64,000 nucleotides of DNA from Microbacteriaceae bacterium PS02070 (GTDB lineage Bacteria; Actinomycetota; Actinomycetes; Actinomycetales; Microbacteriaceae), in the NCBI GenBank assembly GCA_029959865.1, contig JASCPE010000002.1:310001-374000 (forward strand). Reading direction: 5' to 3'. Below the pieces are notes generated by a model. It worked only from the letters and a program-made list of their open reading frames with translations, was not told the DNA's origin and made no database searches. The translations under genes were made by a program, and so were the position numbers. Below, piece after piece: positions 43,078 to 51,192 of this stretch (the first letter of the stretch is position 1; each line of letters opens with the position of its first letter).

Positions 43078-43800
43078 TTGTTCTACTGGTTCATGAAGTA
43101 CGTCGTGATCGGACCGATCGTGAAGGCGATCTACCGTCCGTGGATCGTCGGGCGTAAGAACGTCCCCTCCAGCGGCGCCGCCATCCTCGCGAGCAACCAT
43201 CTCTCGGTCAGCGACTCGATCTTCCTGCCCCTGATGATCGACCGTCCGATGTCGTTCCTGGCGAAGAGCGACTACTTCACCGGCAAGGGCATCTCCGGCT
43301 GGGCCACGCGCGTCTTCATGAAGGCGACCGGACAGATCCCGATCGACCGCACCGGCGGCAAGGCGTCCGAAGCCTCCCTCAACACGGGACTCCAGGTGCT
43401 GGGTCGGGGTGACCTCCTTGGCATCTATCCGGAGGGTACGCGAAGCCCCGATGGCAAGCTCTACCGCGGACGCACGGGGCTCGCGCGCATGGCGCTGGAG
43501 GCACGTGTGCCGGTGATCCCCGTCGTCATGGTGGATACCGACAAGATCATGCCGATCGGTCGTTCGATCCCGCGCGTGGGCCGGGTGGGCATCGTCATCG
43601 GCGAACCGCTCGACTTCTCGCGGTTCCGCGGCATGGAGGGTGACCGGTACATCCTGCGCTCGGTGACGGACGAGATCATGGTGGCTCTGCAGCGCCTGGG
43701 GGAGCAGCAGTACAACGACGTGTATGCCTCCACCGTCAAGAACCGCGCAAGCGCACCAGCCTCGACGGCTCCCGCTGAGCCGACCGCGCCCGTCCTCTAG
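43078..43800 (+). CDS. plsC: 1-acyl-sn-glycerol-3-phosphate acyltransferase
   Basis: A 240-residue membrane-bound acyltransferase that makes phosphatidate. Motif I NHLSVSDSIF has the NHxxxxD active site (about residue 40), and motif III GIYPEGTRSPDGKLY follows. The start is a TTG at 43078 with GAGGAG 5-6 nt upstream, giving MFYWFMKYVVIG; an ATG six codons in (43093) lacks a site. The neighbouring fadD and aroG match the mycobacterial order. A Pro/Ala-rich tail of about 20 residues ends the protein. Confidence 0.93.
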   Translation: MFYWFMKYVVIGPIVKAIYRPWIVGRKNVPSSGAAILASNHLSVSDSIFLPLMIDRPMSFLAKSDYFTGKGISGWATRVFMKATGQIPIDRTGGKASEASLNTGLQVLGRGDLLGIYPEGTRSPDGKLYRGRTGLARMALEARVPVIPVVMVDTDKIMPIGRSIPRVGRVGIVIGEPLDFSRFRGMEGDRYILRSVTDEIMVALQRLGEQQYNDVYASTVKNRASAPASTAPAEPTAPVL

Positions 43801-43836
43801 CGCCACCCTCGCACGCTCGATGGCCCGCGCGGCCAC

Positions 43837-43842
43837 TAGACT
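43837..43842 (+). promoter_or_regulatory. -10 element for leaderless aroG mRNA
   Basis: TAGACT lies exactly 6 nt (GGCGGG) before ATG 43849, with no room for a Shine-Dalgarno-led leader. Confidence 0.6.
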
Positions 43843-43848
43843 GGCGGG

Positions 43849-45186
43849 ATGCCTACCCTGTCCGTTGCGTCCGAAAAGTGGCGCGCGCTCCCGATCAAGC
43901 AGCAGCCCCTTTGGGATGACCTCACCGAGGTCTCCGCCGTCTCCGCCGAGATCGCGACGCTTCCCCCTCTCGTCTTCGCCGGTGAAGTCGACAACCTGCG
44001 GGACCGCATCGCACGCGCGGCATCCGGTCATGCCTTCGTTCTCCAGGGTGGCGACTGCGCCGAGACCTTTGCCGGAGCGACGGCAGAGAAGATCCGCAAC
44101 CGAATCAAGACGCTGTTGCAGATGGCTGTCGTCCTCACCTACGGCGCGTCGATGCCGGTCGTGAAGATGGGGCGCATGGCGGGTCAGTTCGCCAAGCCGC
44201 GGTCGAGTGACACCGAGACCCGTGGCGAGGTCGTTCTCCCCGCCTACCGTGGCGACATCGTCAACGGCTACGACTTCACCGAGTCGTCCCGCCGCGCCGA
44301 CCCGAAGCGGTTGCTGCAGGGGTACCACACCGCCGCGTCGACGTTGAACCTCATCCGCGCTTTCACCACCGGTGGTTTCGCGGACCTTCGCGAGGTGCAC
44401 AGCTGGAACAAGGGCTTCGCTCAGAACCCGGCCAACGCGCGCTACGAGCGCCTGGCGACCGAGATCGACCGCGCGATCAAGTTCATGGAGGCGGCCGGAG
44501 CCGACTTCGACGAGCTGCGCGCTGTGGAGTTCTACACCGGCCACGAAGGCCTGCTCATGGACTACGAGTCGCCGATGACGCGTGTCGACTCGCGCACCGG
44601 CACCCCGTACAACACGTCCGCGCACTTCCTCTGGATCGGCGAGCGGACGCGCGACCTCGATGGGGCGCACGTGGAGTACTTCTCCCAGATCCGCAACCCG
44701 ATCGGCGTCAAGCTCGGTCCGACGACGACCCCGGAGACGGCGCTCGAACTCATCGACAAGCTCGACCCGAACCGCGAGCCGGGGCGCCTCACGTTCATCA
44801 CCCGGATGGGTGCGGGCAAGATCCGCGATGCGCTGCCGCCGCTGTTGGAGGCCGTGAAGGACTCCGGCGCGACGCCGCTCTGGGTGACCGACCCCATGCA
44901 CGGTAACGGCATCACGACGCCGACCGGTTACAAGACCCGCCGGTTCGACGACGTGGTGGATGAGGTCCGCGGCTTCTTCGAAGCGCACCGCGCCGTCGGA
45001 ACCTTCCCGGGCGGGATCCATGTCGAACTCACCGGAGACGACGTGACGGAGTGCCTCGGCGGGTCCGAGCACATCGACGAGGCAACCCTCGCCACTCGTT
45101 ACGAGTCCCTGTGCGACCCGCGTCTGAACCACATGCAGAGCCTGGAACTCGCCTTCCTCGTCGCCGAAGAACTCGAGAAGCGCTAA
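43849..45186 (+). CDS. aroG: Class II 3-deoxy-7-phosphoheptulonate synthase
   Basis: A 445-residue DAHP synthase of the plant/actinobacterial type II class, the entry enzyme of the shikimate pathway, joining PEP and erythrose 4-phosphate. Signature segments: LQGGDCAETFAG (metal-binding Cys), MPVVKMGRMAGQFAKPRS, GFAQNPANARYE, FYTGHEGLL, WVTDPMHGN and GGIHVELTGDDVTECLGG. It appears leaderless. In M. tuberculosis aroG (Rv2178c) lies near pknL, the order seen here. Confidence 0.96.
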   Translation: MPTLSVASEKWRALPIKQQPLWDDLTEVSAVSAEIATLPPLVFAGEVDNLRDRIARAASGHAFVLQGGDCAETFAGATAEKIRNRIKTLLQMAVVLTYGASMPVVKMGRMAGQFAKPRSSDTETRGEVVLPAYRGDIVNGYDFTESSRRADPKRLLQGYHTAASTLNLIRAFTTGGFADLREVHSWNKGFAQNPANARYERLATEIDRAIKFMEAAGADFDELRAVEFYTGHEGLLMDYESPMTRVDSRTGTPYNTSAHFLWIGERTRDLDGAHVEYFSQIRNPIGVKLGPTTTPETALELIDKLDPNREPGRLTFITRMGAGKIRDALPPLLEAVKDSGATPLWVTDPMHGNGITTPTGYKTRRFDDVVDEVRGFFEAHRAVGTFPGGIHVELTGDDVTECLGGSEHIDEATLATRYESLCDPRLNHMQSLELAFLVAEELEKR

Positions 45187-45238
45187 CTCCCTCGCGTCAC
45201 CGCCGGACCGCGAAACCGCGGGACTGCACGCCCACGTC

Positions 45239-45284
45239 GAGACTGCAGCTTTTTCCTGCTGTCTCGCCACGGGCCTGCAGTCTC
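45239..45284. repeat. Intergenic inverted repeat GAGACTGCAG / CTGCAGTCTC
   Basis: Perfect 10-bp arms at 45239-45248 and 45275-45284 flank 26 bp that include a T-run. It lies in the 199-bp gap between convergent aroG and pknL and may act as a terminator. Just upstream, CCGCGGGACTGCA is shared with the 141-bp repeat region at 34.57 kb, hinting at a related dispersed element. Confidence 0.55.
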
Positions 45285-45385
45285 ATGGTCTGAGCCGCGC
45301 CGGGAGGTCCGCAGGGGCCGTGCGTGTGGGGGCGGGCTAAGGGCGGTGCCTGGGGCTAGAAGTCGAGGATGGCACGGAGCCGGAA

Positions 45386-47515
45386 CTAGCCGACGCTGAC
45401 GATGGTGATGGACGTGCCGCGCGGATGTGCCGTGCCGATCTCTGGTGTCGTGCTAGACACTCTGAAGACATCCCAAAGTATGGTCTCGGGCAGCGACGTT
45501 GAGACCTCAAAATGAAGGTCTCGCAACGTCTTCGCGGCCTCTCGAATCGTCATCCCCTGGACGTCGGGGATGACCACAGGTTCGGGGCCGAGAGAGACGG
45601 TGAGGGTCGCGGTATCGCCGGGCCTCCAGTTGCCGCCGCCCTCACGGTCCTGGAGGGCGATGACGTCGCCTTCGGTGACGTCATCGCTGTATGCCTCGGC
45701 GCGCTCGACGTCGAGGCCGGCGTCTTCCAAACGCTGTGAGGCGGTGTCGTAGTCGACCTCGATCACATCGGGGAGGGAGCCGAGGGACACGTCGAGGGTG
45801 ACCTCATCGCCGGGGCGCCACCATCCGCTCGGGTCCCGGTCACGAATCGAATGGACCACACCCTCGTCGGTGTCGGACATGAAGGTCTCGACGACGTTGA
45901 CGGTGAGGTCGACCTCCTCCAGAGCGCCCCGCGCATCGTCGACGTTGTCGCCGACCACGTCGGGCAAGGACCCGAGGGACACTCCGAGTGTCACCGTCGC
46001 GCCCTGGTGGATAGCGCACCCGTCGATACAGGTGATGACTTCCTCGCTGCCGCGGTCGACCGCCGAGGCGGCGACCACGGTCCCCTCCGTGGCGTCGGTG
46101 AAGTACTGCGTTGTGGCGTCGGCGTCGACCGCGATGTCGAGGCCCGCGAGATACTCCGTGGCCTCATCGAAGGAGCGTCCCGAGAGGGACTCCACGTCGT
46201 GCAGCTGGGGCCCGAGGGAGAGGAAGACGCGGACCGTCTCCTCGCGGTCGAGCCGGTCGCCCGCCGCGGGGTCGGTGCGGGTGACGAGTCCCTCCGCCAC
46301 GTCGACGCTGTACTCCGCATCGTCGGTCGCCGCGAGGTCGTGCTCAGCGAGGATCTGCTGCGCTGACTCGTAGCTCTCGCCGGCCAGATCGGGGATGACG
46401 ACCTGCGAGCCCGGGCCAGATCCGAACCACCATCCGGTCGCCCCCGCGCCCGCGGTCAAGAGCAGCACGAGGAGGAGGAGCCACACGCCCTTTTTCGCCT
46501 GTGCGGCCGACCGGCGACGCAGGCGCGTGGCGTGGTCGGCTTCCGATGTCACGACTGGGGCGGTGAAGGTGCCGGGCAGCACTTTGGTCATCTCGCCAGA
46601 GACATACACGTCGTCCGGCTCCGGGGTGATCATCGGGGCGGGAGAGGACCGCACGACCTGCGGGAAGATCCCAAGCTGCCGCTCGATCTCGCGCAAGCGG
46701 TCGAGCATCTCCCGGGCGTCGGTCGGGCGGTCGTCGGGCTCGCGCTCGGTCGCCCACAACACGAGCTCGTCCAGTTGCTCGGGCACTTCGGGATTCCTCG
46801 CACTGGGGCGTGGGACTGAGTCCGTCGCGTGTTGATACGCGACCTGCATCGGCTGCTCGCCCTTGTAGGGCTGCTCTCCGGTGAGGAGTTCGTAGAGCAT
46901 GATGCCGAGCGAGTAGATGTCGCTGCGCGCATCAGCCATTCCGCGCGTGAGGAGCTCGGGGGCGAGGTAGGCGATCGTGCCGAGGAGCATCTGTCCAGAC
47001 GCGGTCGCCGCCGTTGTCGCCCGTGCCAGCCCGAAGTCGCCGATCTTGATGCGTCCGTCCTCGGCCAGCAGCACATTCTCCGGCTTCACATCGCGATGCA
47101 CGATCGATGCGCGGTGGGCTGCGGACAGGCCGGCCAAGACGGCGTCCATGATCGTGATCGTCTGCGGGAGGGACAACCGCTTCTGCTCTTTCAGCAGCTC
47201 CCGCAGGGTGATTCCGGGCAGGTACTCCATGACGAGATACGCCATGTCGCCGTCCTGGCCCTGATCGAAGACGTTGACGACGTGGGGGTCGGCCAGGCGC
47301 GCCGCCGCACGTGCCTCTTGAATGAAGCGGGATTGGAAGACCGTGTCATCGGAGAGGTGTCCGTGCATCACCTTGAGCGCAACGCGGCGCTCGAGCCGAA
47401 GGTCGGTGGCCACGTATACGGTGGCCATGCCTCCCCGCGCGATGCGAGCGCGCACCCGGTACCGGCTATCGACCAGGCGGCCGATCAGCGGGTCGGTCTG
47501 CTGGCTCGTGCTCAC
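45386..47515 (-). CDS. pknL: PASTA-domain Ser/Thr protein kinase, PknL type
   Basis: A 709-residue membrane kinase. Kinase domain 1-280 with IARGGMATVYVA, catalytic HRDVKPENVLL and KIGDFGLAR; juxtamembrane 280-340; one membrane helix at about 343-365; then five PASTA-like repeats outside, which in relatives bind peptidoglycan fragments or lipid II. Repeat 2 carries an extra insert with a Cys pair (ITCIDGCAI). A reverse-strand TAGACT 6 nt before the GTG suggests a leaderless mRNA. Next to it, divergently, is the Rv2175c-like gene, whose product is a PknL substrate in M. tuberculosis. Confidence 0.94.
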   Translation of the reverse strand: MSTSQQTDPLIGRLVDSRYRVRARIARGGMATVYVATDLRLERRVALKVMHGHLSDDTVFQSRFIQEARAAARLADPHVVNVFDQGQDGDMAYLVMEYLPGITLRELLKEQKRLSLPQTITIMDAVLAGLSAAHRASIVHRDVKPENVLLAEDGRIKIGDFGLARATTAATASGQMLLGTIAYLAPELLTRGMADARSDIYSLGIMLYELLTGEQPYKGEQPMQVAYQHATDSVPRPSARNPEVPEQLDELVLWATEREPDDRPTDAREMLDRLREIERQLGIFPQVVRSSPAPMITPEPDDVYVSGEMTKVLPGTFTAPVVTSEADHATRLRRRSAAQAKKGVWLLLLVLLLTAGAGATGWWFGSGPGSQVVIPDLAGESYESAQQILAEHDLAATDDAEYSVDVAEGLVTRTDPAAGDRLDREETVRVFLSLGPQLHDVESLSGRSFDEATEYLAGLDIAVDADATTQYFTDATEGTVVAASAVDRGSEEVITCIDGCAIHQGATVTLGVSLGSLPDVVGDNVDDARGALEEVDLTVNVVETFMSDTDEGVVHSIRDRDPSGWWRPGDEVTLDVSLGSLPDVIEVDYDTASQRLEDAGLDVERAEAYSDDVTEGDVIALQDREGGGNWRPGDTATLTVSLGPEPVVIPDVQGMTIREAAKTLRDLHFEVSTSLPETILWDVFRVSSTTPEIGTAHPRGTSITIVSVG

Positions 47516-47521
47516 GGGGAG

Positions 47522-47527
47522 AGTCTA
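47522..47527 (-). promoter_or_regulatory. -10 element for leaderless pknL mRNA
   Basis: TAGACT on the reverse strand, 6 nt before the GTG start of pknL. Confidence 0.55.
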
Positions 47528-47596
47528 CGGACGCGAGGCGTTCGCCCGGGGAGCGGCTCACCTTAGCCAAGGTGTGAAACGCCCGAGATTCGGTGA

Positions 47597-47602
47597 GATA
47601 GT
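47597..47602 (+). promoter_or_regulatory. -10 element for leaderless Rv2175c-like mRNA
   Basis: GATAGT lies exactly 6 nt before GTG 47609; the G-run between could also act as a poor ribosome-binding site. Confidence 0.45.
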
Positions 47603-47608
47603 GGGGGA

Positions 47609-47959
47609 GTGAGCGCTGAGACCACCCCTTCGATCGAGACCGACTGGCTCTCCCTCCCCGAGGTAGCCGACCTCATCGGCGAGACGACCGGACGAGTGCG
47701 CCGACTGCTTGACGAGCAGTATTTGCTGGCATCACGCCGCGAGGGGCCCGCGAAGGTGCCCGCCGCCTTCCTCCTGGACGGCGCCCCGCTCTCGTCGCTG
47801 CGCGGCACCGCCATCGTCCTTCGCGATGCCGGATTCACGGACGACGAGGCCATCGACTGGCTCCTGACCCTCGACGACACCATCGGCCTCGCTCCGATCG
47901 ATGCCCTGCGTGAGGGACGCAAGAGCGAAGTGCGTCGCGTCGCTCGCGCTCTCGCCTGA
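47609..47959 (+). CDS. Rv2175c-family DNA-binding protein
   Basis: A 116-residue protein with an N-terminal winged HTH (DWLSLPEVADLIGETTGRVR, then LDEQYLLASRREGP) and a C-terminal helical part (VPAAFLLDG, GTAIVLRDAGFTDDEAIDWL), matching Rv2175c of M. tuberculosis, which binds DNA and is phosphorylated by PknL near its N terminus. Threonines at residues 5 and 6 of this protein (SAETTPS) are candidate phosphosites. It is divergent from pknL with 93 bp between, the same pairing as in mycobacteria. Confidence 0.9.
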   Translation: MSAETTPSIETDWLSLPEVADLIGETTGRVRRLLDEQYLLASRREGPAKVPAAFLLDGAPLSSLRGTAIVLRDAGFTDDEAIDWLLTLDDTIGLAPIDALREGRKSEVRRVARALA

Positions 47960-48022
47960 TCACGGCGCGACGCGTCGTCCGGTAGCCGTGGGTCACCGGC
48001 GATCACTCGCGCGGCAGCGGGA

Positions 48023-49114
48023 TCAGGCGGTGCGGGTGACAGCTGCGCGGGCAAGGTCGCGCAGTTCTCCGACCGCGGTGTTGCCCAGCGCAGCGCCGGA
48101 CAGCGCACGGTCCGCCTCGTGCGCGTAGCGTGCGATGTCGGCTTCGACGCGGTTGAGGGCGCCGGAGGATCTGATCGTGTTCTGGAGCGCCTCGATCTGC
48201 CCCGCGTCCAGGCTCGGGTCGCCCAGGAGCTCGTCGACCGCCCGCCGGGGTCCTGTCGGCAGGGCTTGGCGGGTGTAGGCGATGAGGAGGGTGCGCTTGC
48301 CTTCGCGGAGGTCGTCGCCGGAGGGCTTGCCGGTTTCGACGCTGTCGCCGAAGACCCCGAGGACGTCGTCGCGCAACTGAAAAGCGAGTCCGACCGGCAA
48401 GCCGAATCGGGAGAGGGCGTCACGCTGCGTTTCGCTCGCACCTGCCAGTGAGGCGCCGATGAGGAGAGGCTGCTCGACGCTGTACCGTGCCGACTTGAAC
48501 GTGGCGATGCGGATGGCGCGCTCGGGGTGCTCATCGTCCGGCGCGGTGACATGAGCGGCCTCCTCCGCGACGTCGAGGTACTGGCCGATCGTGACGTCGC
48601 GGCGCATCTGCGCGTATTGACGACGCACGGCACGCGCGACCGGAACATCGTCGAGACCGTCTTCGAGGAGGTCGTCGCTCCACGCCAGAAGCAGATCCCC
48701 GAGGAGAACGGCGGCGGAGCGTCCGAACTGGTCCGCGTCGCCGACCCAGCCCCGCTCGCCGTGGGTTTCCTGCAGTGCGCGATGCGCGGCGGGCCGACCA
48801 CGGCGGGTGTCGGAGTTGTCGATGATGTCGTCGTGGACGAGGGCCGCGGCGTGAAAGATCTCCAGGGAGGCTGCCACATCGACGAGGCTGGACGGCAGCT
48901 CTCGCGCGGGGCCTCCATTGCCCTCCACGACGGCGCTCCACCCGGTCGCGCAGAAGCGGGCGCGGAGCCGCTTGCCGCCCTCGACCGCGTGCGCAGCGGC
49001 GTCCAGGAGGAGCTCGGTTTCCGACCCCAATTCCATCGCCTGGGAGTGCTGACCTTGGACGAACCGATTGAGTCGCTGGGAAACAGCCGGAATCAGGGTG
49101 GACTGGGGTGTCAC
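48023..49114 (-). CDS. idsA: Polyprenyl (geranylgeranyl-type) diphosphate synthase
   Basis: A 363-residue trans-prenyltransferase that lengthens isoprenyl diphosphates. First Asp-rich motif LVHDDIIDNSDTRRG (about 95-110) and second QLRDDVLGVFGD are both seen, with GGKRLRARF at the start of the fold. Chain length cannot be set from sequence with certainty. In actinobacteria such genes sit near pknL and dcw and supply menaquinone, carotenoid or polyprenyl carrier lipids. GTG 49114 has TAGGCT 6 nt upstream, another leaderless arrangement. Confidence 0.92.
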   Translation of the reverse strand: MTPQSTLIPAVSQRLNRFVQGQHSQAMELGSETELLLDAAAHAVEGGKRLRARFCATGWSAVVEGNGGPARELPSSLVDVAASLEIFHAAALVHDDIIDNSDTRRGRPAAHRALQETHGERGWVGDADQFGRSAAVLLGDLLLAWSDDLLEDGLDDVPVARAVRRQYAQMRRDVTIGQYLDVAEEAAHVTAPDDEHPERAIRIATFKSARYSVEQPLLIGASLAGASETQRDALSRFGLPVGLAFQLRDDVLGVFGDSVETGKPSGDDLREGKRTLLIAYTRQALPTGPRRAVDELLGDPSLDAGQIEALQNTIRSSGALNRVEADIARYAHEADRALSGAALGNTAVGELRDLARAAVTRTA

Positions 49115-49120
49115 ACCCCT

Positions 49121-49126
49121 AGCCTA
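49121..49126 (-). promoter_or_regulatory. -10 element for leaderless idsA mRNA
   Basis: TAGGCT on the reverse strand, exactly 6 nt before the GTG start. Confidence 0.5.
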
Positions 49127-49143
49127 GTTCTCACGAGCGCGCG

Positions 49144-49149
49144 TAGAAT
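49144..49149 (+). promoter_or_regulatory. -10 element of the DUF3040 gene
   Basis: TAGAAT, 34 bp before ATG 49184, which has its own GGAAGGACC ribosome-binding site. Confidence 0.5.
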
Positions 49150-49183
49150 CGTACGAACTCGACTTTCACCGGAAGGACCGGCC

Positions 49184-49561
49184 ATGCCACTGTCAGAGCA
49201 GGAGCAGCGTCTGCTTGACGAGATGGAACGTCATCTCATGCGCAACGACGCCGACGTCGTCAGCGCACCCCGCGAGGGCCAGTCGCTCAGCTATCGCAAC
49301 ATCGTCATCGGAGCCCTCCTTGTCCTGGCGGGTCTCGGCGGTCTCATCGTCGGCGTCTCGACCAACCTCATCATCGTCGGAGTCATCGCGTTCGTCGTGA
49401 TGGTCGTCGGCGTCGTGCTGGCCGTTCGTCCCGCAAAGGGCGGCGCTGCCCCGCGCACGTCCGCCCCGCCTTCGACGGGGCCGCGAAAGGCGCCGACGCC
49501 GAACGCCTCCTTCCTGGACCGGATGAACGATCGCTGGGATCGCCGCCAAGAAGGCAACTGA
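49184..49561 (+). CDS. DUF3040 two-helix membrane protein
   Basis: A 125-residue protein starting MPLSEQEQRLLDEMERHL, the DUF3040 hallmark, followed by two membrane helices (about 40-85) and a basic, Pro-rich tail. Function unknown; homologues stand just upstream of mraZ across actinobacteria (Rv2169c), which hints at a link with division or wall synthesis. GGAAGGACC precedes the ATG. A strong terminator closes it off from mraZ. Confidence 0.9.
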   Translation: MPLSEQEQRLLDEMERHLMRNDADVVSAPREGQSLSYRNIVIGALLVLAGLGGLIVGVSTNLIIVGVIAFVVMVVGVVLAVRPAKGGAAPRTSAPPSTGPRKAPTPNASFLDRMNDRWDRRQEGN

Positions 49562-49570
49562 CCAGACCAC

Positions 49571-49603
49571 AAAAGCACCGACCTTCGGGTCGGTGCTTTT
49601 TTT
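49571..49603 (+). terminator. Terminator before mraZ
   Basis: AAAAGCACCGACC and GGTCGGTGCTTTT pair perfectly around TTCG, followed by TTT. It separates DUF3040 from the dcw operon. Confidence 0.95.
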
Positions 49604-49640
49604 GTGCCTGAAGGCCGGAATTTCGGTGTTGTGTGTAGTG

Positions 49641-49670
49641 AAGTGGAGGAAAGTGGAGTAAAGTGGAGGA
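49641..49670 (+). promoter_or_regulatory. MraZ binding site: three 10-bp direct repeats
   Basis: AAGTGGAG followed by GA, TA and GA occurs three times back to back at 49641, 49651 and 49661, ending 32 bp before mraZ; GTGTGTAGTG at 49631 looks like a degenerate fourth. MraZ proteins bind such TGG-containing repeats with 10-bp period in their own promoter, so this is the expected autoregulatory site of the dcw cluster. Confidence 0.85.
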
Positions 49671-49702
49671 ACCGATCGGGCCGGACGGAAGGGGGCGTTC
49701 CA

Positions 49703-50134
49703 ATGCTGTTGGGCACGCACACCCCCAAGCTCGACGACAAAGGTCGACTTATAGTCCCGGCGAAGTTCCGTTCGGAGCTCGGCGCGAGCGTCGTCATCAC
49801 GAAGGGCCAGGAACGCTGCCTCTACGTGTTCAGCGAGGAGGAGTTCCGCCGCTACTACGAGCGCATGCGTGACGTGCCCCTCACCGATCGCGCCACCCGC
49901 ACCTACCAGCGCATGTTTCTCGCCGCCGCCAGCGCGGAGAGCCCCGACTCCCAGCACCGCATCACCATTCCGCCCGCACTTCGTCAATACGCCGGTCTCG
50001 AGCGCGATCTCGTCATGACCGGCGTGGGAGCGCACGCGGAGATCTGGGAAGCCCAGGCGTGGGACTCCTACGTCGACCAGAACGAAGACGGCTACTCCGA
50101 CTTGGAGGAGGAGGTGGTCCCGGGCATCTTCTGA
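49703..50134 (+). CDS. mraZ: Transcriptional regulator MraZ
   Basis: A 143-residue protein of two AbrB-like half-domains (LGTHTPKLDDKGRLIVPAKF at 3-22 and SPDSQHRITIPPALRQYAGL at about 81-100), each with the DxxGR or DxxxR motif. It forms a ring and represses or modulates the dcw operon through the repeats at 49641-49670. GGAAGGGGGC precedes ATG 49703. It is the first gene of the cluster; rsmH starts 98 bp downstream. Confidence 0.97.
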   Translation: MLLGTHTPKLDDKGRLIVPAKFRSELGASVVITKGQERCLYVFSEEEFRRYYERMRDVPLTDRATRTYQRMFLAAASAESPDSQHRITIPPALRQYAGLERDLVMTGVGAHAEIWEAQAWDSYVDQNEDGYSDLEEEVVPGIF

Positions 50135-50232
50135 ATCCTCGGTCGTGATCCCCCGCCGCACGCCCTGGCACACTTCCCCGGTGCCAGGTCGAGGCGGATG
50201 GGGTTCAGGGCCAAGGAGCGTCCGGCTTCCTC

Positions 50233-51192
50233 ATGAACTTCTCCGACATCCATACCCCTGTCCTCCTGGAGCGTTGCGTTGAACTGCTCGCCCCCGCCCT
50301 CGAACGCCCCAACGCGGTGGTCGTCGATGCCACCGAGGGGATGGGTGGGCACAGCGAGGCACTGCTGGAGCGCTTTCCCGATCTCCACCTCATCGGACTT
50401 GACCGCGACACCGACGCGCTGACCATCGCAGGGGAGCGGCTGGCGCGCTTCGGCGATCGCGTCACCCTCGTCCACACGGTGTATGACGACATCGCCGCAG
50501 CTGTCGCCTCCACCGGGCGCTCGCACGTGGACGGCATCCTCTTCGACCTGGGCGTCTCCTCGCTGCAGCTCGACGAGGCAGAGCGCGGGTTCGCGTACTC
50601 CCAGGATGCGCCGCTGGACATGCGGATGGACCAGACCGCAGGCACGACTGCGGCAGACATCATCGCGACGTACTCCGAAGGCGCCTTGCGCGGCATCTTC
50701 GAGCGCTACGGCGAGGAGAAGCTCGCCGGCCGCTACGCTCGGGCAATCCTGAGTGCCCGTGCCGCCGAACCCATCACCACCTCGGGTCGCCTCGTCGACA
50801 TTCTCGTGGCGGCGACCCCCATGGCAGTGCAGCGGGAGCGCGCCGGCCACCCAGCTAAGCGCGTCTTCCAGGCGCTGCGGATCGAGGTCAACGACGAGTT
50901 GGGTGCGCTGGAGCGCGCGCTGCCCGCAGCGCTCGGGGTGCTGAGCGTCGGCGGACGCATCGTGGTGATGGCCTACCAGTCCCTGGAAGACCGGCTCGTC
51001 AAGCGCCTCTTCCAGACGGCCACGACCTCCACAACCCCCGCGGGCCTGCCCGTGGAGCTTCCGGAACACGCCCCACGCTTTCGCCTGCTCGTGAAGGGTG
51101 CCGTTCGTGCATCCGACCAGGAGATGTCCGAGAACCCGCGCGCGACGCCTGTCCGGCTGCGCGCGGCCGAAAGAATCCGGGAGGCCGCATGA
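50233..51192 (+). CDS. rsmH: 16S rRNA m4C1402 methyltransferase
   Basis: A 319-residue SAM-dependent enzyme (MraW) that methylates C1402 of 16S rRNA. N-terminal [13 protein letters not shown] motif [16 protein letters not shown] (Glu-Gly-Met where Leu-Gly-Gly/Met is common), [26 protein letters not shown] and [12 protein letters not shown] are seen. ATG 50233 is the only start that fits; AAGGAG lies 14 nt upstream, longer than normal spacing. Its stop overlaps the ftsL-like gene by 4 bp. The 98-bp gap before it holds a weak 7-bp hairpin CTGGCAC/GTGCCAG (50165-50187). Confidence 0.96.
   Translation: MNFSDIHTPVLLERCVELLAPALERPNAVVVDATEGMGGHSEALLERFPDLHLIGLDRDTDALTIAGERLARFGDRVTLVHTVYDDIAAAVASTGRSHVDGILFDLGVSSLQLDEAERGFAYSQDAPLDMRMDQTAGTTAADIIATYSEGALRGIFERYGEEKLAGRYARAILSARAAEPITTSGRLVDILVAATPMAVQRERAGHPAKRVFQALRIEVNDELGALERALPAALGVLSVGGRIVVMAYQSLEDRLVKRLFQTATTSTTPAGLPVELPEHAPRFRLLVKGAVRASDQEMSENPRATPVRLRAAERIREAA

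Noticed and set aside
43009-45270. 753-codon reverse frame opposite plsC and aroG
   Set aside because: Sequence is Arg/His/Asp-rich shadow without recognisable motifs, and the opposite strand holds two firm genes.
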